A DNA stretch of 64,000 bases from Algoriphagus taiwanensis (GTDB lineage Bacteria; Bacteroidota; Bacteroidia; Cytophagales; Cyclobacteriaceae): NCBI RefSeq assembly GCF_036245645.1, contig NZ_BTPE01000006.1, positions 205,008-269,007 on the forward strand, given 5' to 3'. Below are positions 37,801 through 44,846 of the stretch, piece by piece (position 1 is the first letter of the stretch; each line of letters begins with the position of its first letter). The position numbers and the translations under genes were made by a program. Under the pieces are notes generated by a model, which ran no database searches, was not told the DNA's origin, and saw nothing but the letters and a program-made list of their open reading frames with translations.

Positions 37801-38013
37801 TTGTAGAATTCGGCCATAAAGGTCTAAATAGTGGGGAAGGCTGTCGTATAGGCCTTGCTCAATCAGGCCTTGGGTAAAGTCCTCGATTTGAGTCAGAGCC
37901 TCTTTCTCTTGGCCGCTTTCCAGCATTTTTTCCCAAATAGACTTGGAGGGGAAGTCTTGCGACAAAAGCGAAAAAGAAAACATGAAAAAAGGAAAAAGGA
38001 GGAATCTTTTCAT
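34810..38013 (-). CDS. TPR-CHAT caspase-like protease, secreted and C-terminally anchored
   Basis: A 1067-residue protein: signal peptide (ending LLSQ), about 500 residues of tetratricopeptide-like helices, a helical linker, and a C-terminal CHAT domain with catalytic His892 (HLGTHAFS) and Cys940 (LLACESGK). A single membrane span near 1043-1061 is followed by RKK, so by the positive-inside rule the TPR and CHAT parts face the periplasm. CHAT domains are caspase-like cysteine proteases; known ones (for example TPR-CHAT of Craspase) are cytosolic. The shared ECF promoter motif lies just upstream. The target is unknown; the membrane TPR anti-sigma-like protein faces the same compartment. Confidence 0.9.
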   Translation of the reverse strand: MKRFLLFPFFMFSFSLLSQDFPSKSIWEKMLESGQEKEALTQIEDFTQGLIEQGLYDSLPHYLDLYGRILQKNLTGDESEIKLLTIHQNWKILSQNPIYQRSLAKGLANWFEFIGNNTAAYEETLLALEWAKKEPEPNQEVLASLYLNLGGLAVKNMDLPAAKRHLAQVLSLELSDSDPENVYFANSYLGNIAYFTANLDSAAFYYGKTLAAIDQLDPTPRNSFYRKSIILNNLAGVQMAQSDFEAAEQSMSKAIAYGEQYMASGLEALEYQKILQDYLRSLDNLAGLYKQMGFYSRAKQLLEFSFQRKSEELGENDLNTTKSRILLGQIYFDTQELDLARKYLEDGLARLEESDQENTYWKGDGIHTLARMEDFLQNEERADSLYRKAKSLFEEELQGDYDVIYLDFLKNFSLFLAENQKIKEAISLSQTARDYLADLASDNLYLDFNQAVNQAAIYELGTQYEKSLESIGQAFGLLNRLVNQRSSLNDSLQAVFQKPQLILIRNRSRYQLGKKDPELLKSIENELLEGLQIIDSQSDFLFEPSDISIQLDLNQEYFEFLEKIELELYQISGNESYLDRLLTYHEHARYRQIRSRLQKNQLVRFGGVPPGILEREKFLEEKLKESLQNEKRDLSAYIKAREEWDGFLDTLRTRHPSYFQLHFENSQNALTRVYSQLNPNITYLRYLHIGKEWWVLVLRGNEKKLIHLDTPALSPTLELLAEQASLNSYQPALLHELYQLLWKPALPYLKTQRVAIIPEGLLFNLSFEALCKKPVEFWSDLVENSLLQDHSFSYQYGMLFLDSQVGIAYEDQLVAFAPGFFDQMKESYRASFLDRQFLDKAYMELIPQPFTRKLVEEISSRFGAKSFLESGSTVANFKSEAGKSRIIHLGTHAFSSNVNPDDSRLVFAKSAENPLEPHELFASEIYELDLTSELAVLLACESGKPAYAPGEGMISLAHAFNYSGTKSLLIGLGKIDEKASVSITEDFYHFLEEGLSKDEALRKAKLNYLSQAKGRELDPSFWASLIILGDAEPVALKPQSRSIWIILMCLGAVIAFSWVLRKKLFAS

Positions 38014-38042
38014 CTGAAATAGTGAATGGGTCAGGTTAAGGA

Positions 38043-38071
38043 CTCATCGAATAAGATATAAAAAAGTCATC
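38043..38071 (-). promoter_or_regulatory. ECF-type promoter motif, copy C (TPR-CHAT gene)
   Basis: GATGAC-N16-CGATGAG on the minus strand with N16 = TTTTTTATATCTTATT, 30 bases before the ATG. Boxes and spacing match copies A and B although the spacer sequence differs. Confidence 0.7.
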
Positions 38072-38116
38072 GCAAATGAGCGGTATTCTTCTGAAAGGAC
38101 TGGATGTGATTTCCTT

Positions 38117-38159
38117 GAAAACAAAAAAGCCTCGCTCGACTATAATCGGAGCGAGGCTT
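38117..38159 (-). terminator. Terminator downstream of the GIY-YIG gene / tRNA-Leu partial copy
   Basis: Eleven-pair stem AAGCCTCGCTC / GAGCGAGGCTT followed on the minus strand by TTTTTTG. Related to the terminator of the intact tRNA-Leu (AAGCCTCGCA stem), as if duplicated with it. Confidence 0.85.
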
Positions 38160-38175
38160 CTGTACCAGGAGCGGG

Positions 38176-38192
38176 ACCTACCTGAGGTAGGT
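38176..38192. repeat. Palindrome 1 in the tRNA-Leu copy
   Basis: ACCTACC-TGA-GGTAGGT, perfect 7-base arms. Extra relative to the intact tRNA-Leu. Confidence 0.85.
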
Positions 38193-38201
38193 AAAATCGA
38201 A

Positions 38202-38220
38202 CCTGCCTGCAGCAGGCAGG
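38202..38220. repeat. Palindrome 2 in the tRNA-Leu copy
   Basis: CCTGCCTGC-A-GCAGGCAGG, perfect 9-base arms around a single base. Also extra relative to the intact tRNA-Leu, seven bases away from palindrome 1's insertion point in the tRNA. Confidence 0.9.
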
Positions 38221-38247
38221 CCCGAACGGCCTAATGGCCACAAGATT

Positions 38248-38484
38248 TTAAGTCAGAATCGACCTTAAAAACCTCTTGCCTGAGGTAGTTTTTAGTCTTT
38301 TTTCCTCTACTCTTGCTTCTTGCCGAGTCGGTTTTTCAACTAAATAAATAAGCTCAAATGGAGCATAGGGCTTAGTGGTTTTTTCATAACCTGAATTATG
38401 CCTGTGAAGTCTTTCCTCCAAATCTTGGGTAATCCCTACATAGATGTAGTTTTTGATTTTACTTTTGATAGCATAGACGTACAT
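38248..38484 (-). CDS. GIY-YIG nuclease family protein
   Basis: A 78-residue single-domain GIY-YIG protein (YhbQ/UPF0213-like). The signature is YVY (2-4) and YVG (15-17), with the catalytic Arg in ERLHRHNSG and the metal-binding Glu in ARVEEKRLK. The ATG at 38484 is chosen because the longer frame runs back through tRNA-Leu. Its TAA stop is the anticodon triplet of the partial tRNA-Leu copy. The gene lies between the intact tRNA terminator and the partial copy, so it probably entered with or by way of the tRNA duplication. Confidence 0.88.
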   Translation of the reverse strand: MYVYAIKSKIKNYIYVGITQDLEERLHRHNSGYEKTTKPYAPFELIYLVEKPTRQEARVEEKRLKTTSGKRFLRSILT

Positions 38485-38490
38485 GATTAA

Positions 38491-38523
38491 AAATACAAAA
38501 AGCCCCGCATTTCTGCGAGGCTT
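38491..38523 (-). terminator. Terminator of tRNA-Leu
   Basis: Ten-pair stem AAGCCTCGCA-GAAA-TGCGGGGCTT (one T-G pair, GNRA loop) followed by TTTTGTATTT on the minus strand, four bases past the tRNA 3' end. Confidence 0.85.
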
Positions 38524-38526
38524 CTG

Positions 38527-38610
38527 TACCAGGAGCGGGAATCGAACCCGCACGGCCTAATGGCCACAAGATTTTAAGTCTTGCGTGTCTACCTATTCCA
38601 CCATCCCGGC
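38527..38610 (-). tRNA. tRNA-Leu (anticodon TAA)
   Basis: An 84-base class II tRNA. Acceptor GCCGGGA pairs with TCCTGGT (two G-T pairs), anticodon stem CAAGA/TCTTG around CTTAAAA gives TAA, the long variable arm contains GGCCATTAGGCC, and the T loop is TTCGATT. Discriminator A; CCA not encoded. Lies 81 bases after tRNA-Gly and may be co-transcribed. Confidence 0.95.
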
Positions 38611-38666
38611 TTACTCTAGATTCTTCTAGAGCTTCAGGTATTGGGTATCCAAATGTCCTGAAATGA

Positions 38667-38690
38667 CAAAGCCCTTTTTCAAGGGCTTTG
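38667..38690 (-). terminator. Possible terminator after tRNA-Gly
   Basis: Ten-pair stem CAAAGCCCTT / AAGGGCTTTG with a short loop, but only a weak T run follows on the minus strand; it may be a processing hairpin between tRNA-Gly and tRNA-Leu. Confidence 0.45.
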
Positions 38691-38691
38691 G

Positions 38692-38764
<73 letters not shown>

Positions 38765-38802
38765 TTGTTTGGCCTGACCGTTGTCTAGGCGAATTGTGGA
38801 TA

Positions 38803-38832
38803 CAAAGGTAAGGCGAGAAAATATTTTTGCAA
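38803..38832 (-). promoter_or_regulatory. Promoter of the tRNA-Gly/tRNA-Leu unit
   Basis: On the minus strand TTG (38830-38832), 19 bases, then TACCTTTG (38803-38810), a full match to the Bacteroidota -33/-7 consensus (TTTG-N19-21-TAnnTTTG) except one T. About 38 bases before tRNA-Gly. Confidence 0.75.
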
Positions 38833-38887
38833 GAACCCAGCGAATAATTTTTTCTAAAAACCTCGATTAAGCTGAGTTCCAAGACAA

Positions 38888-39685
38888 TCAAAACTCATAG
38901 GATGCAAGAATCTTCACCATTTCTCCCACATTTTTCGCTCCTAGCTTCCGCAAAATATTTTTTCGGTGTGTAGCTACCGTATTGAAAGAGATATTCAGCA
39001 TATCTGCGATCTCTTTGGATTCTTTGCCGTCCAATATCAAAGAAACTATTTCCTTTTCCTTTTGAGTAAGATTTACGGTTTTGTCGTCGGGTGAACCTTT
39101 ACTTACAAAGATCTTACTTCCATCGTCTCGAGTATAAGAATAATCCCAATCGTAATTTTTTAGCTTGGGAGGGGATACCAATCGGACAATGATATGAAGA
39201 TCCATAATGAAATTCCCTTCTTTGTCAATGACATAAGGCCGGACCTTTGAGGTCATCCATATCACTTCTCGGGTTGTTCTGTGAACCCAGCGCGTAGTAT
39301 AAGAAAACTGGAAGGTATGCCGCTCACTGATAGACAAACTGTGAAATACATCAAAAACAATCTTCTGAAATCGAAATAATTCTGGACGATCATCCTCATG
39401 GATCATGGTAAAGGAGGTTTCCATCCCTTTCTTTCGAAACATTGATTCCGGATATCCGGAGATCTCCTCTACATTTCCAGTAAAAAAAGCCAGATTTAAA
39501 TTTCGGTAATCAAAACAAGCCACTACCAACCCTTCCTGAATTCCAATATTTTTGGCAAGGGTCTCCAATTCATTCAAAAGCTTTTTTTCATCCAGCTTTC
39601 CCTTGAATTCCTGTTCCTTCCACTCTTGGAAAAACTTGGTATACTTGTCCTGTTTTTTTAGGTCTTTAAGCAATACCTTGTCCAT
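38888..39685 (-). CDS. PAS-LuxR transcriptional regulator
   Basis: A 265-residue protein with a PAS_3-like sensor domain (residues about 60-185, NVEEISGYPESMF ... TRWVHRTTREVIWMTS) and a C-terminal LuxR helix-turn-helix (NLTQKEKEIVSLILDGKESK). No receiver domain, so it senses directly rather than through phosphorylation. Such single-gene PAS-LuxR regulators are common in Bacteroidota. Target unknown; separate from mutS. Confidence 0.88.
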   Translation of the reverse strand: MDKVLLKDLKKQDKYTKFFQEWKEQEFKGKLDEKKLLNELETLAKNIGIQEGLVVACFDYRNLNLAFFTGNVEEISGYPESMFRKKGMETSFTMIHEDDRPELFRFQKIVFDVFHSLSISERHTFQFSYTTRWVHRTTREVIWMTSKVRPYVIDKEGNFIMDLHIIVRLVSPPKLKNYDWDYSYTRDDGSKIFVSKGSPDDKTVNLTQKEKEIVSLILDGKESKEIADMLNISFNTVATHRKNILRKLGAKNVGEMVKILASYEF

Positions 39686-39742
39686 AAAAAACCTTCTGTG
39701 TTAAGTTTTAAAACTTGAATATAGTAAGCTTTTAGATTTTAA

Positions 39743-42346
39743 TTACTCCAATTTTTTCTTAATCTCATGAAGTTTTAGCAAAGCTTCAATCGGAGAAATC
39801 GAATTAATGTCGATACTTTCCAATAGCTTTTTAGCTTCAGAAAATTTGGGGTCCATTTCAAACAGAGACAATTGGTAATTGTTTTTTGGAACTGCTTTGA
39901 AACTTTCCTTCTTTTCGGACATGGCTTTATCTTTTTCCAAATGAGCCATAATCTCTGCAGCCCTCAAAACTACAGGGTTTGGCATACCAGCCATTTGAGC
40001 TACATGAATCCCAAAGCTGTGCTCACTTCCTCCTTCTTTGAGCTTTCGCATAAAAATGACTTTGTTTCCCACTTCCTTGACCGATACATTGAAGTTTTTT
40101 ATTCGGGGAAAGTCCTCCGTCAGTTGATTCAGCTCATGATAGTGAGTAGCAAACAGGGTTTTGGCTTTAAAAGTGGGATTATTATGCAAATACTCCACGA
40201 TCGACCAGGCAATGGAAATCCCGTCATAGGTAGAGGTACCCCGACCGATTTCATCCATCAGGACCAAGCTACGGTCCGAGAGGTTGTTTAAAATGCTTGC
40301 CGTCTCGGTCATTTCGACCATAAAGGTAGATTCTCCCTTCGATAGGTTGTCTGACGCTCCTACTCTTGTAAAGACCTTGTCAATGATTCCGATACGGGCA
40401 AATGTAGCAGGGACAAAACTTCCCATTTGAGCCATCAGGACGATCAAAGCTGTCTGCCTAAGGAGAGCGGATTTACCCGCCATGTTTGGACCGGTGATGA
40501 TCAGAATTTGCTGACTGTCGTGATCTAGGTAGATATCATTTGGCACATAGTGCTCACCGGGAGGAAGCTGCTTCTCGATCACAGGATGTCTTCCGTCTTT
40601 GATTTCCAAGGTCTCCGTGTCTGAAATTTTGGGTCTGCAATATCCATTTGACAAAGCCACTTTGGCAAATGATATCAAAGCATCCAAAGTGCCCAAAATC
40701 CGCGCATTTTGCTGAATCTGGGTTACAAATTGGGCCGCATCGTTGACCAATTCCTGAAAATACTTCTGCTCCAGAGCAATCATTCGCTCTTCTGCGTTGA
40801 GGATTTTCTCTTCGTAGTCTTTTAGCTCAGGGGTGATGTACCGCTCAGCATTGACCAGAGTCTGCTTGCGAATCCATTCTTGGGGCACTTTATCCTTGTG
40901 AGCATGGGTCACTTCCAGATAGTAGCCAAAAACTTTGTTGTAGGAGATTTTAAGGGAAGAAATTCCCGTATTGGCAACTTCCCGCTGTTGAATCTGTACC
41001 AAAAAATCCTTGCCTTTATTGGCCAATCCCCTGTATTCATCCAACTCAGCGTCTACTCCGTCCTTGATGACTCCACCCTGATGAACCAGCATAGGAGCAT
41101 CTTCCAGCAGCTCCCTTTCGATTTTTTCCAAAATATACTCGCAGGGATGAATCTGATCAGCTAGGCGTTGCAAGGTTGGATTTTGCTGGACCTTGAGTAG
41201 GTCCTTGATCGGCAGGGTGGACTTCAGCGCCCGCTTGATTTGATTCATTTCCCTCGGGTTGGCTCTCCCTACAACCACTTTGGAGATCAAGCGTTCCAAA
41301 TCCCCGATATGCCTAAGCTGACTGAGAATCTCCTCAATCAAGGTTGAGTTTTGGTAGAAAAACTCCACCGCATTCAGGCGCTCCTCGATCAGTTTTTTCT
41401 CCTTCAGAGGTAATACCATCCATTTTTTCATCATCCTTGAGCCCATAGGGGTCACGGTTTGATCCAAAATCTGAATGAGAGGCACCCCTCCTTCATGCTG
41501 GGCAAAAACCAGTTCGAGATTTCGAATGGTAAACTTGTCCAACCAAACGTATTTTTCCTCGGCAATTCGGGAAATGGAAGAAATATGCTGCACTTCCTTG
41601 TGCTCAGTCTCTTCGAGATAGTGCAAAATGGCACCCGCAGCAATGACTCCTGAATCCAAATCTTCGATGCCAAAGCCCTTGAGGTTAGCTGTGCCAAAAT
41701 GGTTTTTGAGTTTTTCGTAAGTAAAGTCAAACTGGAAGACCCAGTCCTCACAGTGAAAAGTGATAAAATCGTTCTTGATGAGCTCAGCAGCTATTTTTTT
41801 TGCAGCCTTGGAGAAAATGATTTCAGAAGGAGCAAAGCTTTGAAGGAGTTTTTCCACATAAGAAGAGCTTCCTTCTGCACACATGAATTCCCCTGTCGAG
41901 ACATCCAAAAAAGCGATTCCATGCTTATCCTTGCCGAAATGGATAGAAGCCAGGTAGTTGTTTTTTCGGGTGTCCAACACCTGATCATTGTAGGAAAGCC
42001 CGGGGGTCACCAATTCAGTCACTCCACGCTTGACTATTCCTTTGACCATTTTGGGATCTTCCAGCTGATCGCAGATAGCCACCCGATTTCCTGCTCTGAC
42101 CAGCTTGGGGAGGTAATTGTCCAGGGAATGATGGGGAAAACCAGCCAATTCAATATGGGAAGCGGCCCCGTTTGCTCTTTTGGTCAAAACAATATCCAAG
42201 ACTTTACTTGCGACAACGGCATCTTCCCCAAAAGTCTCATAAAAATCCCCGACACGGAAAAGCAGCAAAGCTCCGGGATGTTTGGCCTTGATCGCATTGT
42301 ACTGCTTCATCAGCGGTGTTTCTTTTCCGTCTTTGGACTTACTCAT
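39743..42346 (-). CDS. mutS: DNA mismatch repair protein MutS
   Basis: An 867-residue MutS. The mismatch-reading motif is Phe35-Tyr-Glu37 (GDFYETFG), Walker A is GPNMAGKSA, and the ATPase core continues with TFMVEMTETASIL, LVLMDEIGRGTSTYDG and FATHYHEL. It binds base mismatches and recruits MutL. The ATG at 42346 (MSKSKDGKETPLMKQY) is divergent from a methyltransferase gene, with 78 bases between. Confidence 0.97.
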   Translation of the reverse strand: MSKSKDGKETPLMKQYNAIKAKHPGALLLFRVGDFYETFGEDAVVASKVLDIVLTKRANGAASHIELAGFPHHSLDNYLPKLVRAGNRVAICDQLEDPKMVKGIVKRGVTELVTPGLSYNDQVLDTRKNNYLASIHFGKDKHGIAFLDVSTGEFMCAEGSSSYVEKLLQSFAPSEIIFSKAAKKIAAELIKNDFITFHCEDWVFQFDFTYEKLKNHFGTANLKGFGIEDLDSGVIAAGAILHYLEETEHKEVQHISSISRIAEEKYVWLDKFTIRNLELVFAQHEGGVPLIQILDQTVTPMGSRMMKKWMVLPLKEKKLIEERLNAVEFFYQNSTLIEEILSQLRHIGDLERLISKVVVGRANPREMNQIKRALKSTLPIKDLLKVQQNPTLQRLADQIHPCEYILEKIERELLEDAPMLVHQGGVIKDGVDAELDEYRGLANKGKDFLVQIQQREVANTGISSLKISYNKVFGYYLEVTHAHKDKVPQEWIRKQTLVNAERYITPELKDYEEKILNAEERMIALEQKYFQELVNDAAQFVTQIQQNARILGTLDALISFAKVALSNGYCRPKISDTETLEIKDGRHPVIEKQLPPGEHYVPNDIYLDHDSQQILIITGPNMAGKSALLRQTALIVLMAQMGSFVPATFARIGIIDKVFTRVGASDNLSKGESTFMVEMTETASILNNLSDRSLVLMDEIGRGTSTYDGISIAWSIVEYLHNNPTFKAKTLFATHYHELNQLTEDFPRIKNFNVSVKEVGNKVIFMRKLKEGGSEHSFGIHVAQMAGMPNPVVLRAAEIMAHLEKDKAMSEKKESFKAVPKNNYQLSLFEMDPKFSEAKKLLESIDINSISPIEALLKLHEIKKKLE

Positions 42347-42424
42347 GAGTTGGGAGAAATGGGTTACTTTTGGATTGAAAATGAGGGTTGAAAATAGCCG
42401 AATTAGTCAAGGAGTTCAAACAAG

Positions 42425-42958
42425 ATGAAGAAATTAAGCATGGAAGAACTGGACCGGATGTCTGTCCAGGAATTTAAGAAAATCGAAAAATCACCATTGG
42501 TTTTAGTTCTAGATCAAGTGAGAAGCCTTAACAATGTGGGCTCCGCATTTCGGACTGCGGACGCATTTCGTATAGAAAAGATTTATCTATGCGGAATTAC
42601 CGGTACTCCTCCTCACCGGGATATCCAAAAGACCGCTTTGGGAGCAACCGAATCCGTGGATTGGGAATATTGTCTCAATACCATGGATGCCGTAAAAAAA
42701 TTAAAAGAGGAAGGCTATCAGATCTGTGCCTTGGAACAGGTGGACCGATCGATCCAACTAAATGAATTTCTTCCCGAAAAGGGTAAAAAATATGCATTAA
42801 TCTTTGGTAATGAGGTATTTGGGGTGGAAGAACAAGTTCTCCAATCCTGCGATCATGTTCTGGAAATCCCACAGCTCGGCACCAAGCATTCTCTGAATAT
42901 TGCGGTTTCTTTGGGTATTGCTGTTTGGGATATGATGGTCAAGTTGGACCAGTTTTAA
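42425..42958 (+). CDS. TrmH-family RNA 2'-O-methyltransferase
   Basis: A 177-residue SpoU/TrmH knotted methyltransferase. The three motifs are seen: LNNVGSAFRTADAF, ALIFGNEVFGVEEQ and IPQLGTKHSLNIAVSLGIA. It methylates a ribose in tRNA or rRNA with SAM. Short, without the extra N-terminal rRNA-binding domain. A TACTTTTG -7-like box is present about 50 bases upstream. Confidence 0.9.
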   Translation: MKKLSMEELDRMSVQEFKKIEKSPLVLVLDQVRSLNNVGSAFRTADAFRIEKIYLCGITGTPPHRDIQKTALGATESVDWEYCLNTMDAVKKLKEEGYQICALEQVDRSIQLNEFLPEKGKKYALIFGNEVFGVEEQVLQSCDHVLEIPQLGTKHSLNIAVSLGIAVWDMMVKLDQF

Positions 42959-43001
42959 AGGATAGGGGCCCATTTGAAACCCAAGCTAGGGCCTCCGAAT
43001 T

Positions 43002-43454
43002 TCAAAAGCCCAAATCAGCCAGTTTGACGTGGGTTTTGATCAGATTTGAGCTGGCTTTTGCCACGGTTTTCCCGGAATCTTTCCGGATGATCGCCTCCCA
43101 ATGATTGAGATTTGATCCTGACCGGACCAATTTGGCAGTCACTTCCAGCACCTCTCCAGCTTGGGCCGAGGAAAGAAAATCAACATTCAGATTGATGCTT
43201 GTCATCAAAAACTCTGAGCCGGCAACAAAATTCCCCATACCGATCACATCATCCAGCATCAGAGAAGCCACTCCTCCGTGTAAAACTTTTCCCGGATTGC
43301 ACATATCCGGACGGACGAGGTATTGAACTTTGATATGGTGACTATCGATTTCCAGAAGCTTTCCACCCAGCCAATTGCCTGCTGCTGAAGGAGTTTTGTC
43401 CAAGGTTTGTCCTATTTGGGACTGAAAATACATCAATCGGGTGGTAGCTTCCAT
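43002..43454 (-). CDS. PaaI-family hotdog thioesterase
   Basis: A 150-residue hotdog-fold protein. KVLHGGVASLMLDDVIGMG contains the PaaI-type HGG and Asp motif, and FLMTSINLNVDFLSSA the strand motif. It should hydrolyse acyl-CoA thioesters in the cytoplasm. Last gene of a minus-strand run from comF. Confidence 0.88.
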   Translation of the reverse strand: MEATTRLMYFQSQIGQTLDKTPSAAGNWLGGKLLEIDSHHIKVQYLVRPDMCNPGKVLHGGVASLMLDDVIGMGNFVAGSEFLMTSINLNVDFLSSAQAGEVLEVTAKLVRSGSNLNHWEAIIRKDSGKTVAKASSNLIKTHVKLADLGF

Positions 43455-43464
43455 TACTAGTGAT

Positions 43465-44040
43465 TTAATCCAAAAGCCGAAAATAGTCTTCCATAACCGT
43501 TTTCAAAACGGAAAGCTCTTTTTCCTCAGCCCAAAGTGGAAAAATAGAATCACCGACCCTCAACTGAAAGGAATAATCATTTTCCAAAAGGGAATTCAAT
43601 TGAGTCAAGAGCTGAAAATGATCAGCATTATTTCCATTGGAAAAATCTACAATTTCTGACTTCTGACCTGATTGGGCTAGAATTTGAATAGGGTATTCCG
43701 CATTTTCCAACTCGAAATAAATATAGGCCTCGTCTTTAGTAGGATTGAGAATCAGAGCGGGGAAAAAACTGGGAAGAGAATCGGTTTGTATTCTTTTGGA
43801 ATGCCTAAACAGGGTCATTCCAGCATCCCTTCTAACTTCCCTGTCATAGTGGATTCCGCGCACATTGAGAAAGTAGATCCAATTGGCATCAGCTACCAAA
43901 AAAGAGCGATCTCTTCCTGAATTGTCTGCCCTATATCCATCGAAAAAAGAGAAAGCGATCACCATTCCCAAAGAGGAAAAGATGAAAATTTTAAGAATTC
44001 GGATGATTTCCGGGCTCAGAATAGGGTCTCGTGCAGGCAT
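43465..44040 (-). CDS. Hypothetical membrane-anchored protein
   Basis: 191 residues from the ATG at 44040 (MPARDPILSPEIIRIL). One N-terminal membrane span (LKIFIFSSLGMVIAFSFF) precedes a soluble domain of about 150 residues rich in charged and aromatic residues. No family recognised. It lies 44 bases after an SDR gene and 10 before the thioesterase, so is co-transcribed; the soluble part should be periplasmic or cytoplasmic depending on orientation, with few positive charges to decide. Confidence 0.7.
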   Translation of the reverse strand: MPARDPILSPEIIRILKIFIFSSLGMVIAFSFFDGYRADNSGRDRSFLVADANWIYFLNVRGIHYDREVRRDAGMTLFRHSKRIQTDSLPSFFPALILNPTKDEAYIYFELENAEYPIQILAQSGQKSEIVDFSNGNNADHFQLLTQLNSLLENDYSFQLRVGDSIFPLWAEEKELSVLKTVMEDYFRLLD

Positions 44041-44084
44041 GCCAAAATCAATCGCATTAATAACCCAAACCAACAGAGGATGGT

Positions 44085-44843
44085 TTACCTCACGTACGAG
44101 CCGGCATTGATATCGATGGATGTGCCGGTAGCGTGATCGGCAAGGCCAGAACACAATAGCGTGACCATAGGCGCAATATCTTCAGGCATAGTCAGTTCTT
44201 TCAAGGCGATATCTTTTAAGGCAAAGTCCTCCCCATATTCCGACAGTATTTCATTGGCCATATCCGTCCGTGTAAATCCGGGAGCAATCAAAAAGGCTTT
44301 GATCCCCATTTTTCCATAATGCCTCGCTATCGATCGGGTGAGGCTGACCAAGGCGCCTTTGGAAGCTGCATAAGCCAAATAATCCGTAGTATCTCCCCGA
44401 AAAGCTGCGCGTGAGGAAATCATCACAATTCGACCATTTTCCTGCGGTTTTGCCTGATCCACAAATTCCTTGCAGAGAATGCCCACCGCGGTGGCGTTGA
44501 CTGCCATGACCTGATCCCAAATTTCCAGCCACTCTCCCGTTGGTAAGGTATCTGGAGCAGAGGGGGAAATACCTGCATTATTCACCAAACCTGTCAATGG
44601 TCCATACTCTTTCACCAGTCGGGGGATAAATCCAACCACTTCCGCCGGTTGAGATAGATTGCAAGCAGCCAAGTGAGCTGGATTTTTGAGTTGAGCAAGG
44701 AGACTTTCAGCCTCGGATTTGTTTGAATTGTAGTGAATAATCACTTCAGCCCCGGACTCGGAGAGCTGTCTGGCTATCGCCCTACCTATGCCTCTAGAAG
44801 CACCTGTGACCAGTATTCTTTGGTTTTTAAGGGAAATGTTCAT
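44085..44843 (-). CDS. SDR-family oxidoreductase (FabG-like)
   Basis: A 252-residue classical short-chain dehydrogenase. Cofactor motif TGASRGIGRAIA, LVNNAG, catalytic Ser (VMISSRAAF) and YAASKGAL Tyr-Lys pair are present. FabG-like 3-oxoacyl-ACP reductase is the closest general type; the substrate is unsure. Member of the comF run. Confidence 0.93.
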   Translation of the reverse strand: MNISLKNQRILVTGASRGIGRAIARQLSESGAEVIIHYNSNKSEAESLLAQLKNPAHLAACNLSQPAEVVGFIPRLVKEYGPLTGLVNNAGISPSAPDTLPTGEWLEIWDQVMAVNATAVGILCKEFVDQAKPQENGRIVMISSRAAFRGDTTDYLAYAASKGALVSLTRSIARHYGKMGIKAFLIAPGFTRTDMANEILSEYGEDFALKDIALKELTMPEDIAPMVTLLCSGLADHATGTSIDINAGSYVR

Positions 44844-44846
44844 GGA

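Larger units (their letters stand above)
38157..38254 (-). pseudogene. Partial tRNA-Leu 3' copy with two palindromic insertions
   Basis: Two blocks are identical to the intact tRNA-Leu: 20 bases (38157-38176, matching 38521-38540) covering the 3' acceptor end, and 29 bases (38226-38254, matching 38552-38580) covering the variable arm and anticodon arm. Between them the copy has 49 bases instead of 11. The extra bases are two palindromes. The 5' half of the tRNA is missing. Confidence 0.85.

Noticed and set aside
38485..38553. N-terminal extension of the GIY-YIG gene
   Set aside because: It would translate the tRNA-Leu terminator and tRNA; the ATG at 38484 is a proper start of the fold.
41699..42391. 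230-codon frame antisense to mutS
   Set aside because: Shadow of mutS; no recognisable domain.
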